Shown one piece after another: positions 24,941-33,963 of a stretch of 59,225 nt of DNA. Both the position numbers and the translations under genes were made by a program. Position 1 is the stretch's first letter. Every line of letters starts with the position of its first letter. Source of the DNA: a virus; the IMG/VR virus record IMGVR_UViG_3300021437_000024, positions 1 to 59,225 of that record; one strand, written 5' to 3'. Under the pieces are notes generated by a model. That model saw only the letters and a list, made by a program, of their open reading frames with translations. It did no database searches and was not told the DNA's origin.

Positions 24941-27432
24941 GTCGATTTTATACAAATGTTACTATTGTAGGTTCCAATGTTTTGGTACGGGAAATTGTAG
25001 ATGGTATTCCAAATATGCGCAAGGATGCATGGGAGCCAACTCTATATGTGAAGCGGTCTGGTGAAACTCCATTTAAAACACTATACGGTGATGCTATTCA
25101 TGCACACCGACCGGGCTCGATTGTAGAAACCCGTGATTATGTAAAACAATACGACGGTGTATCTGGTTTTGAAATTTTCGGCCAGTTGAATTACTCGCTT
25201 CAATATATGAATGAGTATAAGCCGACGGGGTGGATGTACAAACTACTATCGGCATGGTCCTTGGATATTGAAACCAAAGTTCCAGAGGATGAAGATGGTA
25301 AGACATATTTTCCTACCCCGCAGAATGTTGATGGTGAAGTTATTGCCATCACTATGGTTAATATGCATACCGGAGAGGCCTTCACATGGGGATTGAATCC
25401 TTACAACGGAAAGGACACTAATTATCTACATTGTCCTGATGAATACACCCTGCTGAAGTTGTTTATTCAGTTCCTCGAGCAGAAGAAACCTGATCTGATC
25501 ACTGGTTGGAATATTGCACAGTTCGACGTACCGTATTTGCACAATCGTATTAAGCGAATTATGGGTGATGAGTCTGTGAAACGTCTTAGCCCATGGTATC
25601 GTGTTTCTTACCGTGAAAAGACTTTCATGGGAAATCTAGAGTATGAAGTCACTATTACAGGTATTTCTATTCTTGATTACATTGATTTGTACAAGAAGTA
25701 TATGCTAGTGAAACAGGAGTCTTACTCATTGGGGCATATTGCTCAAGAGGAATTGGGACACACTAAAGTTGACCACAGTGAGTTTGGTACATTTAATGAA
25801 TTCTGGCAGAAGGCTTGGGAAAAGTTCATCTACTATAACGTAATTGATACACAGTTGGTTCGACAGCTGGATAATAAACTCCGTCTGATTGAACTCGTGC
25901 TTACTCTGGCATATGAAGCAAATGTTAATTATGAGGACGTTGCATCTCCAGTTAAACTATGGGATGCAATTATTGCTAATTACTGTTTGGAAAAGAATAT
26001 TGTCCTCCCACAACAACAGCGTGAACAATCTCAATCCCTTGAAGGAGCTTATGTCAAGGACCCGGTACCGGGTTGGTACCACTCGGTAGTGTCTCTGGAT
26101 GCTACAAGTTTGTATCCGTCAATCATTATGACTAACAATATCAGCCCTGAAACTTGGATTGGTAATTGTGGTGCCAATATCGAGGAATTTCTTGCCGATA
26201 AAAATATTGATGTAGATGAAAATTTCATTGTGACACCTGCTGGTGCTGTTTACTCAAAAGAGAAACGCGGTATTCTACCTGAGTTGGTCGAACACTTCAT
26301 GTCGCTTCGTAAGGCAACTAAACGAGAAATGTTGGACCTTGAACAGGTGTATGAAAATACAAAGGATAAAACACTTCCAAATAAAATTGCTGCACTGGAT
26401 TCAAAGCAAAACGCAATTAAAACTCTTATGAATTCTTTGTACGGTGCTACAGCTAATGAGTATTTCCGATTCTTTAAACATGATCACGCTGCGTCGATTA
26501 CTCTAACTGGTCAATATGTTCTTCGTACTATTGAAAATAATATTGATGAAGCATTGAACAAAGCATTTAAGACAGATGGTATTAAGTATTTGATTTATAT
26601 TGATACCGACTCTTTGTACTTCACTCTAGAAGGTGTTTTCAAGAAATATGGTGTGACCGATGATAAGCAAATCAAAGCATTGGAAAAAACCGCTAAGGAA
26701 CGTATCACACCCATTGTTAACAAATATTGTGATGCTTGCTGTGTTAAGATGCGGTCGTTCGATAACAAGCTTAGTTTCAAGCTGGAAGTTGCTGCAGATA
26801 AGGCTATTTGGTTGGGCAAGAAAAAGTATGCAGTCCGTGTACACTCTTCCGAGGGTGTTACATATGCCAAGCCTAAGTTCAAGGTTAAGGGTTTTGAAAT
26901 GGTTCGCAGTTCAACACCACGCTTTGTTCGCGATAAACTGAAGATTGCACTGGATATTATTTTTGATAGCAACGAGAAGGGTGTGCAGAAATATATCTCG
27001 GAAGTTCGCGATGAATTCATGAAACTCCCATATCAACAGGTTGCATTCCCGCGTGGTGCTAATAATTTGTTCGAGTATTCTGATAGTAACAATATCTACA
27101 AGAAGGGTAGGGGTGAATCTACACCAATTCAAGTTCGTGCAACGTTGCTATATAATCATTACCTAAAGCATTACAAAATTGATGGTGTTTATCCCTCAAT
27201 CGGCGAGGGTGAAAAAATTAAATTCCTATATTTGAAACTCCCTAATAAAATGCGTGAGAATGTTGTTGCATTCCCTGCCGAGGGAAAACTCCCAGACGAG
27301 TTTGGAGTTATTTCTGCTATTGACTACGAAGAACAATTTAATAAGACCTTCTTAGCTAGTATGCAGATTATTTTGGATGCTATTAAATGGAATGCGGTTG
27401 AAACGAGTTCACTGGAGGACTTTTTTGGATAA
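24937..27432 (+). CDS. 43: DNA polymerase gp43 (family B)
   Basis: The replicative polymerase with proofreading (831 residues; T4 898). ExoI SLDIETKVPED, ExoII TGWNIAQFDVPYLHNR, ExoIII YNVIDTQLVRQ; polymerase motif A DATSLYPSIIM, motif B KQNAIKTLMNSLYGA, motif C YIDTDSLYF. The start is GTG, overlapping the DexA stop. The C-terminal SSLEDFFG looks like a clamp-binding tail. Confidence 0.97.
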   Translation: MSRFYTNVTIVGSNVLVREIVDGIPNMRKDAWEPTLYVKRSGETPFKTLYGDAIHAHRPGSIVETRDYVKQYDGVSGFEIFGQLNYSLQYMNEYKPTGWMYKLLSAWSLDIETKVPEDEDGKTYFPTPQNVDGEVIAITMVNMHTGEAFTWGLNPYNGKDTNYLHCPDEYTLLKLFIQFLEQKKPDLITGWNIAQFDVPYLHNRIKRIMGDESVKRLSPWYRVSYREKTFMGNLEYEVTITGISILDYIDLYKKYMLVKQESYSLGHIAQEELGHTKVDHSEFGTFNEFWQKAWEKFIYYNVIDTQLVRQLDNKLRLIELVLTLAYEANVNYEDVASPVKLWDAIIANYCLEKNIVLPQQQREQSQSLEGAYVKDPVPGWYHSVVSLDATSLYPSIIMTNNISPETWIGNCGANIEEFLADKNIDVDENFIVTPAGAVYSKEKRGILPELVEHFMSLRKATKREMLDLEQVYENTKDKTLPNKIAALDSKQNAIKTLMNSLYGATANEYFRFFKHDHAASITLTGQYVLRTIENNIDEALNKAFKTDGIKYLIYIDTDSLYFTLEGVFKKYGVTDDKQIKALEKTAKERITPIVNKYCDACCVKMRSFDNKLSFKLEVAADKAIWLGKKKYAVRVHSSEGVTYAKPKFKVKGFEMVRSSTPRFVRDKLKIALDIIFDSNEKGVQKYISEVRDEFMKLPYQQVAFPRGANNLFEYSDSNNIYKKGRGESTPIQVRATLLYNHYLKHYKIDGVYPSIGEGEKIKFLYLKLPNKMRENVVAFPAEGKLPDEFGVISAIDYEEQFNKTFLASMQIILDAIKWNAVETSSLEDFFG

Positions 27433-27461
27433 TTTCTTGTCCTTGAAAGTTACGATATAAT
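27433..27461 (+). promoter_or_regulatory. Early-type promoter before uvsX
   Basis: TTTCTT, 17 nt, TATAAT, right after the gp43 stop and 28 bases before the UvsX start. Confidence 0.65.
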
Positions 27462-27488
27462 TAACAATATGTTTAAATGGAGAATCAC

Positions 27489-28547
27489 ATGGGATTAATG
27501 GACAGACTTAAGGCGGCCAGTACAATCAAGGAAACTGCTATTCTTGATGAAAGTAAATTTTTCAGTGATGTAGAATTTACTACTACATCCGTACCTGCTA
27601 TCAATATTGCATTTTCTGGTCGCCTTGATGGTGGATTTACTTCTGGTCTACACGTTTTCGCTGGACCTAGTAAGCACTTTAAAACCAGCTTCGCTTTGCT
27701 ATCGGCAAAGGCTTATATGGATAAACACAAGGATAGTGTGTGTTTGTTTTATGACTCTGAGTTTGGTACACCACAATCTTACTTCGATTCGTTTGGGATT
27801 GATAAGAGTCGTGTTTTGCATACTCCAATCACAGATATCGAGCAGTTGAAGTTTGATATTATGAAGCAGCTTGATGGTATTAAGCGTGGTGATAAGGTTA
27901 TTTTTGTTATTGACTCTATCGGTAATCTGGCTTCAAAGAAGGAAGTTGAAGACGCACTGAGTGAAAAATCAGTGGCAGATATGAGCCGTGCTAAACAACT
28001 GAAGTCTCTGTTCCGTATGGTAACACCACACTTGAGTCTAAAGGACCTACCTATGATTGTGGTTAATCACATTTATATGGAACAGGGTTTGTATCCAAAG
28101 GCTATTGTATCAGGTGGCACAGGTATCTACTATTCTGCAAATACAATTTGGATTATTGGTCGTTCTCAAGAGAAGGATGGTACTGAAGTCGCTGGCTATA
28201 ACTTCAACGTCACTGTAGAGAAGTCTCGTTTCGCCCGCGAAAAATCTCGTATCCCTGTTACTGTTATGCATGGTGGAGGATTACAGAAATACTCGGGTCT
28301 ACTTGATATTGCTCTTGAATCTGGTCATGTGATCAAGCCGAGCAATGGTTGGTACCAATCTGTTGACAAGGAAACAGGCGAGATTTCTGAAAAGAAATAC
28401 CGCATCGCAGATACAAATGTTGCTGCATTCTGGGAGCCAATTCTCTCTAGTACATCCTTTAAGGAATATGTTGAGACACAATACAGTGTTGCAAATGGCT
28501 CTATTATGAGTGATTCAGAAATTGATGATGAAATGGAAGCAGCATGA
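27489..28547 (+). CDS. uvsX: Recombinase UvsX (RecA-like)
   Basis: The strand-exchange protein. Start ATG 27489, with GGAG 6 bases upstream, gives 352 residues (T4 391). Walker A is GPSKHFKTSFAL, Walker B VIFVIDSIGNLAS; MIVVNHIYMEQG and an acidic C-terminus ([10 protein letters not shown]) are typical. It works with UvsY. Confidence 0.96.
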   Translation: MGLMDRLKAASTIKETAILDESKFFSDVEFTTTSVPAINIAFSGRLDGGFTSGLHVFAGPSKHFKTSFALLSAKAYMDKHKDSVCLFYDSEFGTPQSYFDSFGIDKSRVLHTPITDIEQLKFDIMKQLDGIKRGDKVIFVIDSIGNLASKKEVEDALSEKSVADMSRAKQLKSLFRMVTPHLSLKDLPMIVVNHIYMEQGLYPKAIVSGGTGIYYSANTIWIIGRSQEKDGTEVAGYNFNVTVEKSRFAREKSRIPVTVMHGGGLQKYSGLLDIALESGHVIKPSNGWYQSVDKETGEISEKKYRIADTNVAAFWEPILSSTSFKEYVETQYSVANGSIMSDSEIDDEMEAA

Positions 28548-29011
28548 AATTTCAGGATGTGATCGAGGGGTTGACCCTTGCTAATCATGGTGATAATGAG
28601 ACTGCTATCACTATTAACCATGGTGACTTTAAGGGTGTAGTCTTTAAGTTTGGGCGTGTTTGGTTTCCCGATCCCGAACAGCCAATTTTGTCTTTTGAAT
28701 ACGATTTGATTTCTACGGATAAGAAAATCGTATCACTGACAAAAGATAATCCGGATTTCCGTTTACTATTGGGTAATATCCTACAACAGATGTTGGTCAA
28801 AGCCATGGGTGACGGTACTGCTGTTTATTCTGGCGGAGTTGAAGAAGTCATTGAAGGTGATGGCGGAGAATATATGTCAACACATGTAGTACCTGAGAGA
28901 CCAAGTATTTTTACTGCTATTCAAGAATCAAATAAGATCATGCTCCCAGAGGATTATAAGGTCCCGGAACCAGAGTATGGCACATCAATGTCACGTAATC
29001 TCCTAGCTTGA
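28544..29011 (+). CDS. Conserved phage protein between uvsX and gp41, unknown
   Basis: 155 residues overlapping the uvsX stop by 4 bases. [25 protein letters not shown] suggests a beta-rich fold. A gene of this kind sits between uvsX and the helicase in related phages, but no role is known to me. Confidence 0.7.
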   Translation: MKFQDVIEGLTLANHGDNETAITINHGDFKGVVFKFGRVWFPDPEQPILSFEYDLISTDKKIVSLTKDNPDFRLLLGNILQQMLVKAMGDGTAVYSGGVEEVIEGDGGEYMSTHVVPERPSIFTAIQESNKIMLPEDYKVPEPEYGTSMSRNLLA

Positions 29012-29641
29012 CTTTTTGCGTTCGTGTGCTAATCTTCTTTGTCCCGACCACGGCTTTCCGCGTCTAGAGTTTGCTATTCTGTCGCGTAATTCTTGTGGTC
29101 GATTTTTATTCATTTCTGAAATTTTGGCTCGTGTTTCAGCTGATCTAATTTTCCCTTTGTTTGCAGCAGAAATTTTAGCTTTTGTTTCATCGGAGACATT
29201 GTGCCCAATCATTCCCTCTACCATTTTGGCTCTTGTTTCTGGCGTACGATTGTAAAGAGACTCGGACATTTTATTTTTAGTTTCGGGTGAAAGCTTTCTA
29301 CCTTTACCCATATCCGATAATTTCTTTTTAGTTTCGGGTGTATGTTTAAGACCAGAAACACCTTCACCGCCATTCGTACGGTTTAATAAAATTCCGGTTT
29401 GAATATCCTTGCGACCATACCATGAAATATATCTTCTTTCAAGAGCAAGTGCTCCAATTTCTGATAGATTCGATTCTAAAATAATGATATTTGATATATC
29501 AGGTGGGATTTGTAATTTGCTATGATCTTCAATCATTCTCTTACCAGAACCTTTACCGATATAGTATGGTGTTCCGGCTTTTGCAGTAATTGAATCTTTC
29601 GAACGTAGATATGCGTACACATAGAATTTATAAATAGACAT
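29003..29641 (-). CDS. GIY-YIG homing endonuclease with NUMOD3 repeats
   Basis: A site-specific endonuclease that spreads its own gene. On the - strand, 212 residues from the ATG at 29641, with AAGG 8 bases upstream. GIY-YIG core YVYAYLRS...[12 protein letters not shown], a catalytic-type [11 protein letters not shown] stretch with N in [10 protein letters not shown], then several S/T-x-E-T-x-x-K/R repeats (NUMOD3) that bind DNA. It overlaps the end of the 28544 gene tail-to-tail by 9 bases and ends in TAG. Confidence 0.92.
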   Translation of the reverse strand: MSIYKFYVYAYLRSKDSITAKAGTPYYIGKGSGKRMIEDHSKLQIPPDISNIIILESNLSEIGALALERRYISWYGRKDIQTGILLNRTNGGEGVSGLKHTPETKKKLSDMGKGRKLSPETKNKMSESLYNRTPETRAKMVEGMIGHNVSDETKAKISAANKGKIRSAETRAKISEMNKNRPQELRDRIANSRRGKPWSGQRRLAHERKKSS

Positions 29642-29701
29642 AGCTGGCATCCTTCCCGATGTTAGAGTCTATGGGTATTTCCAGTACCGCGATAGACATT
29701 A

Positions 29702-29730
29702 TTTTTGACTTGTAGTTTTTATGCTACAAT
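29702..29730 (+). promoter_or_regulatory. Possible promoter before zinc-finger gene and gp41
   Basis: TACAAT 8 bases before ATG 29738; -35 like bases TTTTTG 17 nt upstream (TTGACT three bases later gives a 14-nt spacer). Confidence 0.45.
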
Positions 29731-29737
29731 AATATTT

Positions 29738-29908
29738 ATGGAAAATCAATTTCAAGAATTTCTTTGTCCGATATGTAGGGAATTCACACCTAAATCTACA
29801 TTTGAACAGCATAAAATATCACATTGGAATGATCCCGTTGACTACCCAGAAACACTTGAGAAACTTAAACAACGGTTTGAACCGTTAGGAATTTATGATG
29901 AAAGATGA
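29738..29908 (+). CDS. Small zinc-finger protein
   Basis: 56 residues. CPICREFTPKSTFEQHKISH has C-x2-C-x12-H-x3-H spacing, a C2H2 finger. It lies nine bases before gp41 and likely shares its transcript. The mRNA leader would be very short. Function unknown; DNA or protein binding is likely. Confidence 0.75.
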   Translation: MENQFQEFLCPICREFTPKSTFEQHKISHWNDPVDYPETLEKLKQRFEPLGIYDER

Positions 29909-29917
29909 AGGACTTTA

Positions 29918-31357
29918 ATGCGCGTAGAAGATCAGATTTTATCCAATCTGCTAACAAATGAGGACTTTGCACGTAAGTGCATTCCTTTTTTAGAAACATC
30001 ATATTTTGCTGAAAAGACAGACCAAGCAATCTTGCAAGAGTCTGTCAATTTTTTCACGAAGTATAACAAACCAATCACTAAGGATATTCTAAAGATTGAA
30101 CTTGGTAATAGGAAGGATGTTTCTCATACAGTCCTAGAAAAAGCCGTAGAACAAATCGATACACTACCGTCGGAAGTAACTTCTGTTGATTGGCTGGTAC
30201 CACAGACAGAAAAGTTCTGTAAGGACCGAGCTATCTATAATGCAATTCTTAAAAGCATTAAGATCATCGAAGGTGAAGACCCGAATAAAACACAGGATGC
30301 AATCCCTGGTTTATTGACGGACGCATTATCGGTTTGCTTTGATACTGCGGTTGGACACAGTTATACTACGGATGCAGCAAGTCGTTGGGAATTTTACAAC
30401 CGTAAGGAAGAAAAGATTCCATTTGACTTGAAGATGCTGAACAAAATCACCAAAGGTGGTTTAGCACGCAAGGCTCTTTATGGAGTTGCTGCAGAATCCG
30501 GTGGCGGTAAGAGTTTGTTTATGACACACGTCGCCGCCGCCACTCTACGCCAAGGTCGTAATGTTCTCTATATCTCCATGGAAATGGCCGAAGAGAAAAT
30601 TGCAGAACGCATCGATGCTAATATGCTTCGCGTAGATATTAATAAACTGGCCGAAATGGGTAAGGATGAGTTTGTCACAAAGATTGATAAGATTCAAGCC
30701 AAGACTCAAGGTAAGTTGTTTATTAAGGAATATCCGACTGGTAGTGCTCACGTAGGACACTTCCGTGCTTTATTGGAAGAACTTAAGATCAAGCAGGGAT
30801 TTGTTCCTGAACTTATCATTGTTGACTATTTGGGTATCTGCGCAAGTAGTCGTATGAAGATGGGTGGCTCTGTTAATACCTATTCTTATATCAAATCTGT
30901 AGCAGAAGAACTGCGTGGCTTGGCTGTAGAGTATAATGTTCCAATCTTGACTGGTGTTCAGTTGAACCGCAGCGGCTTTGGTAATAGCGAAGTTGAAAGT
31001 TCTAACACAGCAGATTCTATGGGTCTTGTTATGACACTTGATATGTTGTTTGCATTAATCCGTAGTGAAGAGCTGGATGAACAGAATAGCATTATGGTTA
31101 AGCAGTTAAAAAATCGATATAGTGATCCAGGTGAGGATAAGAGATTCTTGATTGGAATTAACAGACCTAAGATGACATTCTATGATTTGGAAGATTCTGC
31201 TCAGGGAGCAATCTTGCCAGAAGCAACATCAGGAAAAACATATGCCCCAAGAAAGCAAGCAGAAAGTAAAGAAGAGTCGAAGTGGGAAAAAGCCACAGGT
31301 ACACCAGCATGGGAAGTCAAAACCAAGGGTCTCGATCCGTCCGGTTTCACCTTCTGA
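29918..31357 (+). CDS. 41: Replicative helicase gp41 (DnaB-like)
   Basis: The hexameric 5'-3' helicase of the replisome. 479 residues (T4 475). Walker A AAESGGGKSLFM, Walker B LIIVDYLGI, and the RecA-like ILTGVQLNRSGFG stretch are clear; the C-terminus has a basic/acid linker. The following reading frame overlaps its 3' end. Confidence 0.96.
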   Translation: MRVEDQILSNLLTNEDFARKCIPFLETSYFAEKTDQAILQESVNFFTKYNKPITKDILKIELGNRKDVSHTVLEKAVEQIDTLPSEVTSVDWLVPQTEKFCKDRAIYNAILKSIKIIEGEDPNKTQDAIPGLLTDALSVCFDTAVGHSYTTDAASRWEFYNRKEEKIPFDLKMLNKITKGGLARKALYGVAAESGGGKSLFMTHVAAATLRQGRNVLYISMEMAEEKIAERIDANMLRVDINKLAEMGKDEFVTKIDKIQAKTQGKLFIKEYPTGSAHVGHFRALLEELKIKQGFVPELIIVDYLGICASSRMKMGGSVNTYSYIKSVAEELRGLAVEYNVPILTGVQLNRSGFGNSEVESSNTADSMGLVMTLDMLFALIRSEELDEQNSIMVKQLKNRYSDPGEDKRFLIGINRPKMTFYDLEDSAQGAILPEATSGKTYAPRKQAESKEESKWEKATGTPAWEVKTKGLDPSGFTF

Positions 31358-31559
31358 GCTTAAGGAAATTTTTTCCCAACAAATTAGAGAATCTTATAGT
31401 AAAGACAGACTTTTTAATTATTTTACTTTTAATGGTAAAGATGTTATACTAGAAACAGTAAAACTCTGGGAGATTGGAAGTCTGTGTTCAAAATTTTATT
31501 TTGAAAAAGATGATCAAATTGGTAGATTTTTACCGGTTTTTCGTTATCTTAAAGATTAA
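31242..31559 (+). CDS. Possible small gene overlapping gp41 end
   Basis: An open frame whose last 65 residues (ELKEIFSQQIRESYSKDRLF and YFEKDDQIGRFLPVF) look protein-like. The only ATG choices lie far inside gp41; a weak or non-ATG start near 31360, after AAGGA at 31363, is possible. An early-type promoter lies inside it. Weak call. Confidence 0.4.
   Translation: MPQESKQKVKKSRSGKKPQVHQHGKSKPRVSIRPVSPSELKEIFSQQIRESYSKDRLFNYFTFNGKDVILETVKLWEIGSLCSKFYFEKDDQIGRFLPVFRYLKD
31422..31450 (+). promoter_or_regulatory. Early-type promoter upstream of HNH gene
   Basis: TTTACT, 17 nt beginning TTTAATG, TATACT after TGT. It would transcribe the leader 31578-31746 and the HNH gene. Confidence 0.65.
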
Positions 31560-31563
31560 GAAC

Positions 31564-31571
31564 ACTAAATA
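31564..31571 (+). promoter_or_regulatory. Possible late promoter box ACTAAATA
   Basis: A TATAAATA-like octamer 14 bases before the short leader frame. Confidence 0.3.
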
Positions 31572-31577
31572 AAATAT

Positions 31578-31682
31578 ATGTTAAAATTTAAACTTTCATC
31601 GCTAACACTCCGCCACGAATGCTCTTTTGAGCAGATCGACGGCTATACACCTGCGAGCATTAATGCGGGATGGGATTGTTAA
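31578..31682 (+). CDS. Short leader frame (34 aa), possible attenuator peptide
   Basis: MLKFKLSSLT... ending NAGWDC, stopping two bases before a 12-bp hairpin that excludes the next terminator. It has no clear ribosome site. It could be a leader peptide or simply chance. Confidence 0.35.
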   Translation: MLKFKLSSLTLRHECSFEQIDGYTPASINAGWDC

Positions 31683-31683
31683 T

Positions 31684-31746
31684 GGGCTTTTTGTAATCGG
31701 TTTCTAATTTCTACAAAAAGCCCTCTAGAAATAGTAGGGCTTTTTT
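31684..31746 (+). terminator. Terminator with an overlapping alternative hairpin
   Basis: AAAAAGCCCT/AGGGCTTTTT (31715-31746) ends in six T. The left arm is also the right arm of a 12-bp stem, GGGCTTTTTGTA (31684) with TACAAAAAGCCC (31712), so the two folds cannot coexist. This is the layout of a transcription attenuator. Confidence 0.7.
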
Positions 31747-31759
31747 ATTGGGGTTAATT

Positions 31760-32320
31760 ATGACAAGAATTTTGGCATTGGACGTAGGCGGAACGCCTCG
31801 GAGTTGGATTAGTTTAGAACAAGCGGCATGTTATCATGCTACAAACTCTGTTGCATGGCAATGGGGCGAAGAAAAATTTGTGCTACGTGGTGGATACCAA
31901 AACGATGGTACTCAATCTGTGATTGAAACATCTAGTATTATCGCCGTCAAGTCACAGAGTGGCTTCAGTATGGATAAGATTCATAAGGAAGTTGTTTTGA
32001 GTAACCGAACACTGTTCGGTCGTGACCGTAACACTTGTGCTTACTGTGGTCGTGAATTCGGTCCTAGTAAGCTCAGTCGGGATCATATTCACCCGCGTAG
32101 TCGTGGTGGATTGGATGTGTGGACGAACGTTGTAACTGCTTGCCGTGATTGTAACTGCGACAAGGATGACCAAACGTTGAAGGAAGCAGGTATGGAACTT
32201 TTGTACCTACCTTATGTTCCCAGCCACGCTGAAAAGTTACTTTTGGAAGGACATAAGATATTAAATGACCAGATGATATTTCTTAAGGAAAGATTACCTA
32301 AGAATTCAAGACTCAATTAA
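31760..32320 (+). CDS. HNH endonuclease
   Basis: 186 residues from ATG 31760. The C-terminal half has the HNH zinc-type core: [20 protein letters not shown], then [13 protein letters not shown]. The N-terminal half ([19 protein letters not shown]) is common to phage HNH proteins. It may be a free-standing homing endonuclease. It lies downstream of an attenuator-like leader, and its 3' end overlaps the - strand GIY-YIG gene. Confidence 0.88.
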   Translation: MTRILALDVGGTPRSWISLEQAACYHATNSVAWQWGEEKFVLRGGYQNDGTQSVIETSSIIAVKSQSGFSMDKIHKEVVLSNRTLFGRDRNTCAYCGREFGPSKLSRDHIHPRSRGGLDVWTNVVTACRDCNCDKDDQTLKEAGMELLYLPYVPSHAEKLLLEGHKILNDQMIFLKERLPKNSRLN

Positions 32321-32935
32321 TTGATAACCTTTTCCAGAACCTCTAGATATTGGGGTTCTATTTAATGAATTGTAAAGAGAATTATAAGAAATTTTATTCT
32401 CTTTACAAAAACCTGGTAGATCGTGTACGTATATTTTTTGTGAGGAAGGAGTTAATACATACCAACGCTTTGCTGTATAGTTATTACCATTGCTTCTGTC
32501 TATAGACATTTTTTCTTTAGTTTCAGACGAATGTGTTTTATCTTTACGTGATATTTTTAGTTTGGTGGCATCTGTGTGAGTTTTACCATACATACCATTA
32601 AGTGGCCCGGGTCTCGAAATTTTTTTTCTGTGTTCTATAGAAGGATTTGATGAGCCATCCCCACCGTCTGTTTGGTTTAATAAAATTCCAGTATTATTGT
32701 CTTTTCTGCCCCACCAAGATATAAGTCTTCGTTCTATAGCACAAGCACCAATGTCAGACAGATTAGTTTCTAGAAACACTATTTTAGATTTATCTTTTGG
32801 TATAGGAAATGAATGTTTAGCGTGAGCTCTGTTATTTTTACCTTTACCTATATAATATGGTGTTCCAGCTTTAGCTGTTAGGGAATCTTCTGATCGTATG
32901 TATGCGTATACATAATAAATATTTTGGCTGGTCAT
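32306..32935 (-). CDS. GIY-YIG homing endonuclease
   Basis: 209 residues on the - strand. Core YYVYAYIRS...[12 protein letters not shown], then [12 protein letters not shown] with [10 protein letters not shown]; the C-terminal part has a NUMOD-type helix-turn-helix ([19 protein letters not shown]). It is a paralogue of the 29003 gene, sharing the [15 protein letters not shown] block. It overlaps the HNH gene end by 15 bases. Confidence 0.92.
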   Translation of the reverse strand: MTSQNIYYVYAYIRSEDSLTAKAGTPYYIGKGKNNRAHAKHSFPIPKDKSKIVFLETNLSDIGACAIERRLISWWGRKDNNTGILLNQTDGGDGSSNPSIEHRKKISRPGPLNGMYGKTHTDATKLKISRKDKTHSSETKEKMSIDRSNGNNYTAKRWYVLTPSSQKIYVHDLPGFCKENKISYNSLYNSLNRTPISRGSGKGYQLIES

Positions 32936-33016
32936 ACAAGTCTTCTGAGGTTTGTTAAGATTATGGCTAGAGATAGCAGAACCTGCAAGTTCGTGGCTAT
33001 CAAGTATTTAGTGGGA

Positions 33017-33034
33017 TTTGATTTTTAGATCAAA
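33017..33034 (+). repeat. Short hairpin in gene-free stretch
   Basis: An ATTTGAT/ATCAAAT inverted repeat. The rest of 32936-33093 holds no gene that I can support. Confidence 0.4.
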
Positions 33035-33093
33035 TGGAATTCCTACGTGAACGGTTGCCAAAGAACAGTCGTTTACTATAGATAAAGTGATTA

Positions 33094-33122
33094 TTTACTT
33101 TTATTCGTGAGTGTGTTACAAT
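33094..33122 (+). promoter_or_regulatory. Early-type promoter 1 of tandem set
   Basis: TTTACT, 17 nt beginning TTATTC, TACAAT. First of three spaced about 105 bases apart ahead of the tRNA region. Confidence 0.75.
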
Positions 33123-33196
33123 ACTCACATGCAACGGGGAAACAGATAAGGACACCCTGTATAGTTGCAGAAGTTGTAAGTTGGATAATTTGATTA

Positions 33197-33225
33197 TTTT
33201 CTTTTATTCAACAATGTGATACAAT
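33197..33225 (+). promoter_or_regulatory. Early-type promoter 2 of tandem set
   Basis: TTTTCT, 17 nt beginning TTTATTC, TACAAT with TGA upstream. Between promoters 1 and 2 the bases TGCAAC/GTTGCA can form a hairpin. Confidence 0.75.
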
Positions 33226-33311
33226 AACTCACATAACGGCGATAAATGATAGAGTTAATCGCTTAGTGTTCATTAAAAACAAGTTCTGAATTAAATTGAT
33301 TAAATTGATTA

Positions 33312-33340
33312 TTTTCTTTTATTCAAAACTGTGTTATAAT
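33312..33340 (+). promoter_or_regulatory. Early-type promoter 3 of tandem set
   Basis: TTTTCT, 17 nt beginning TTTATTC, TATAAT. Bases 33331-33354 (-10 region plus start of transcript) are identical to 36114-36137. Confidence 0.8.
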
Positions 33341-33560
33341 AAACACTTCAACAAGCATAAGCCATCGAGCTAGTTTGTAAAATGTTTCTTTAAAAATTAG
33401 TTCGATAGTATTCCTCTACATCGATTGCAACGCGATCCTATGTCGGGAGACAACTGGTGGTGTAATAACCCGGTTGGAGGAATCATTTCAAATGTAGTTG
33501 ACAGCGTCGTACCGGTAGCCGGACTTGAGTTGAATTCTCAACAGCAGCATTTGAAATGAT
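33341..33560 (+). ncRNA. Possible structured RNA leading the tRNA array
   Basis: Helices: ATCGAGCTA/TAGTTCGAT (33364/33398), ATTCCTC/GAGGAAT (33410/33477) enclosing CAACTGG/CCGGTTG (33451/33470), and a 12-bp TCATTTCAAATG/CATTTGAAATGA (33483/33548). It is transcribed from promoter 3. No known family recognised; no convincing reading frame. Confidence 0.5.
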
Positions 33561-33587
33561 AAACAAACAATAAAAATAAGAATTTAT

Positions 33588-33661
33588 AGGGTGTTGGTGT
33601 AATGGCAACACGGCGGTCTCCAAAACCGTTGTTAAAGGTTCGAGTCCTTTACGCCCTGCCA
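33588..33661 (+). tRNA. tRNA-Trp (CCA)
   Basis: 7-bp acceptor, anticodon loop CTCCAAA, T-loop TTCGAGT, encoded CCA. First gene of the array. Confidence 0.95.
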
Positions 33662-33673
33662 AATATGAATTAT

Positions 33674-33748
33674 GCCCCGGTCGTCTAGTGGCTAGGATAT
33701 CTGCCCTTCAAGCAGAGGAAGTGGGATCGAAACCCATTCGGGGTACCA
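33674..33748 (+). tRNA. tRNA-Glu (TTC)
   Basis: Anticodon loop CCTTCAA; GTCTAGTGGC D-arm as in bacterial tRNA-Glu; T-loop ATCGAAA (A54 in place of T); CCA encoded. Confidence 0.93.
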
Positions 33749-33845
33749 GTTAATTTCAAGCACAATGTGCTTGCCGTAGCTACCTCCTTACAAAGAAGTA
33801 AGGCGTTTAGAAATGCTACTCCGTAAATGGTAAGCGGGGAAATAT

Positions 33846-33925
33846 GGAGATGGAAAGCCAGTGGCTCTGGCACCGAGTCTGTAAAACTCGTCCTTCGGGG
33901 AGTGGATCGAAACCACACGTCTCCA
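33846..33925 (+). tRNA. tRNA-Tyr (GTA), no encoded CCA
   Basis: Anticodon loop CTGTAAA, class II variable arm TCC-TTCG-GGA, T-loop ATCGAAA. The acceptor GGAGATG/CGTCTCC is followed by A then CAC, so CCA must be added. The 33749-33845 spacer before it has hairpins AAGCACA/TGTGCTT and CCTTAC/GTAAGG. Confidence 0.9.
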
Positions 33926-33940
33926 CACAATCTTGATTTC

Positions 33941-33948
33941 ACTAAATA
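33941..33948 (+). promoter_or_regulatory. Possible late promoter box ACTAAATA
   Basis: A TATAAATA-like octamer 16 bases before the GIY-YIG start. Confidence 0.35.
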
Positions 33949-33963
33949 GATATAGGAGGCTTT

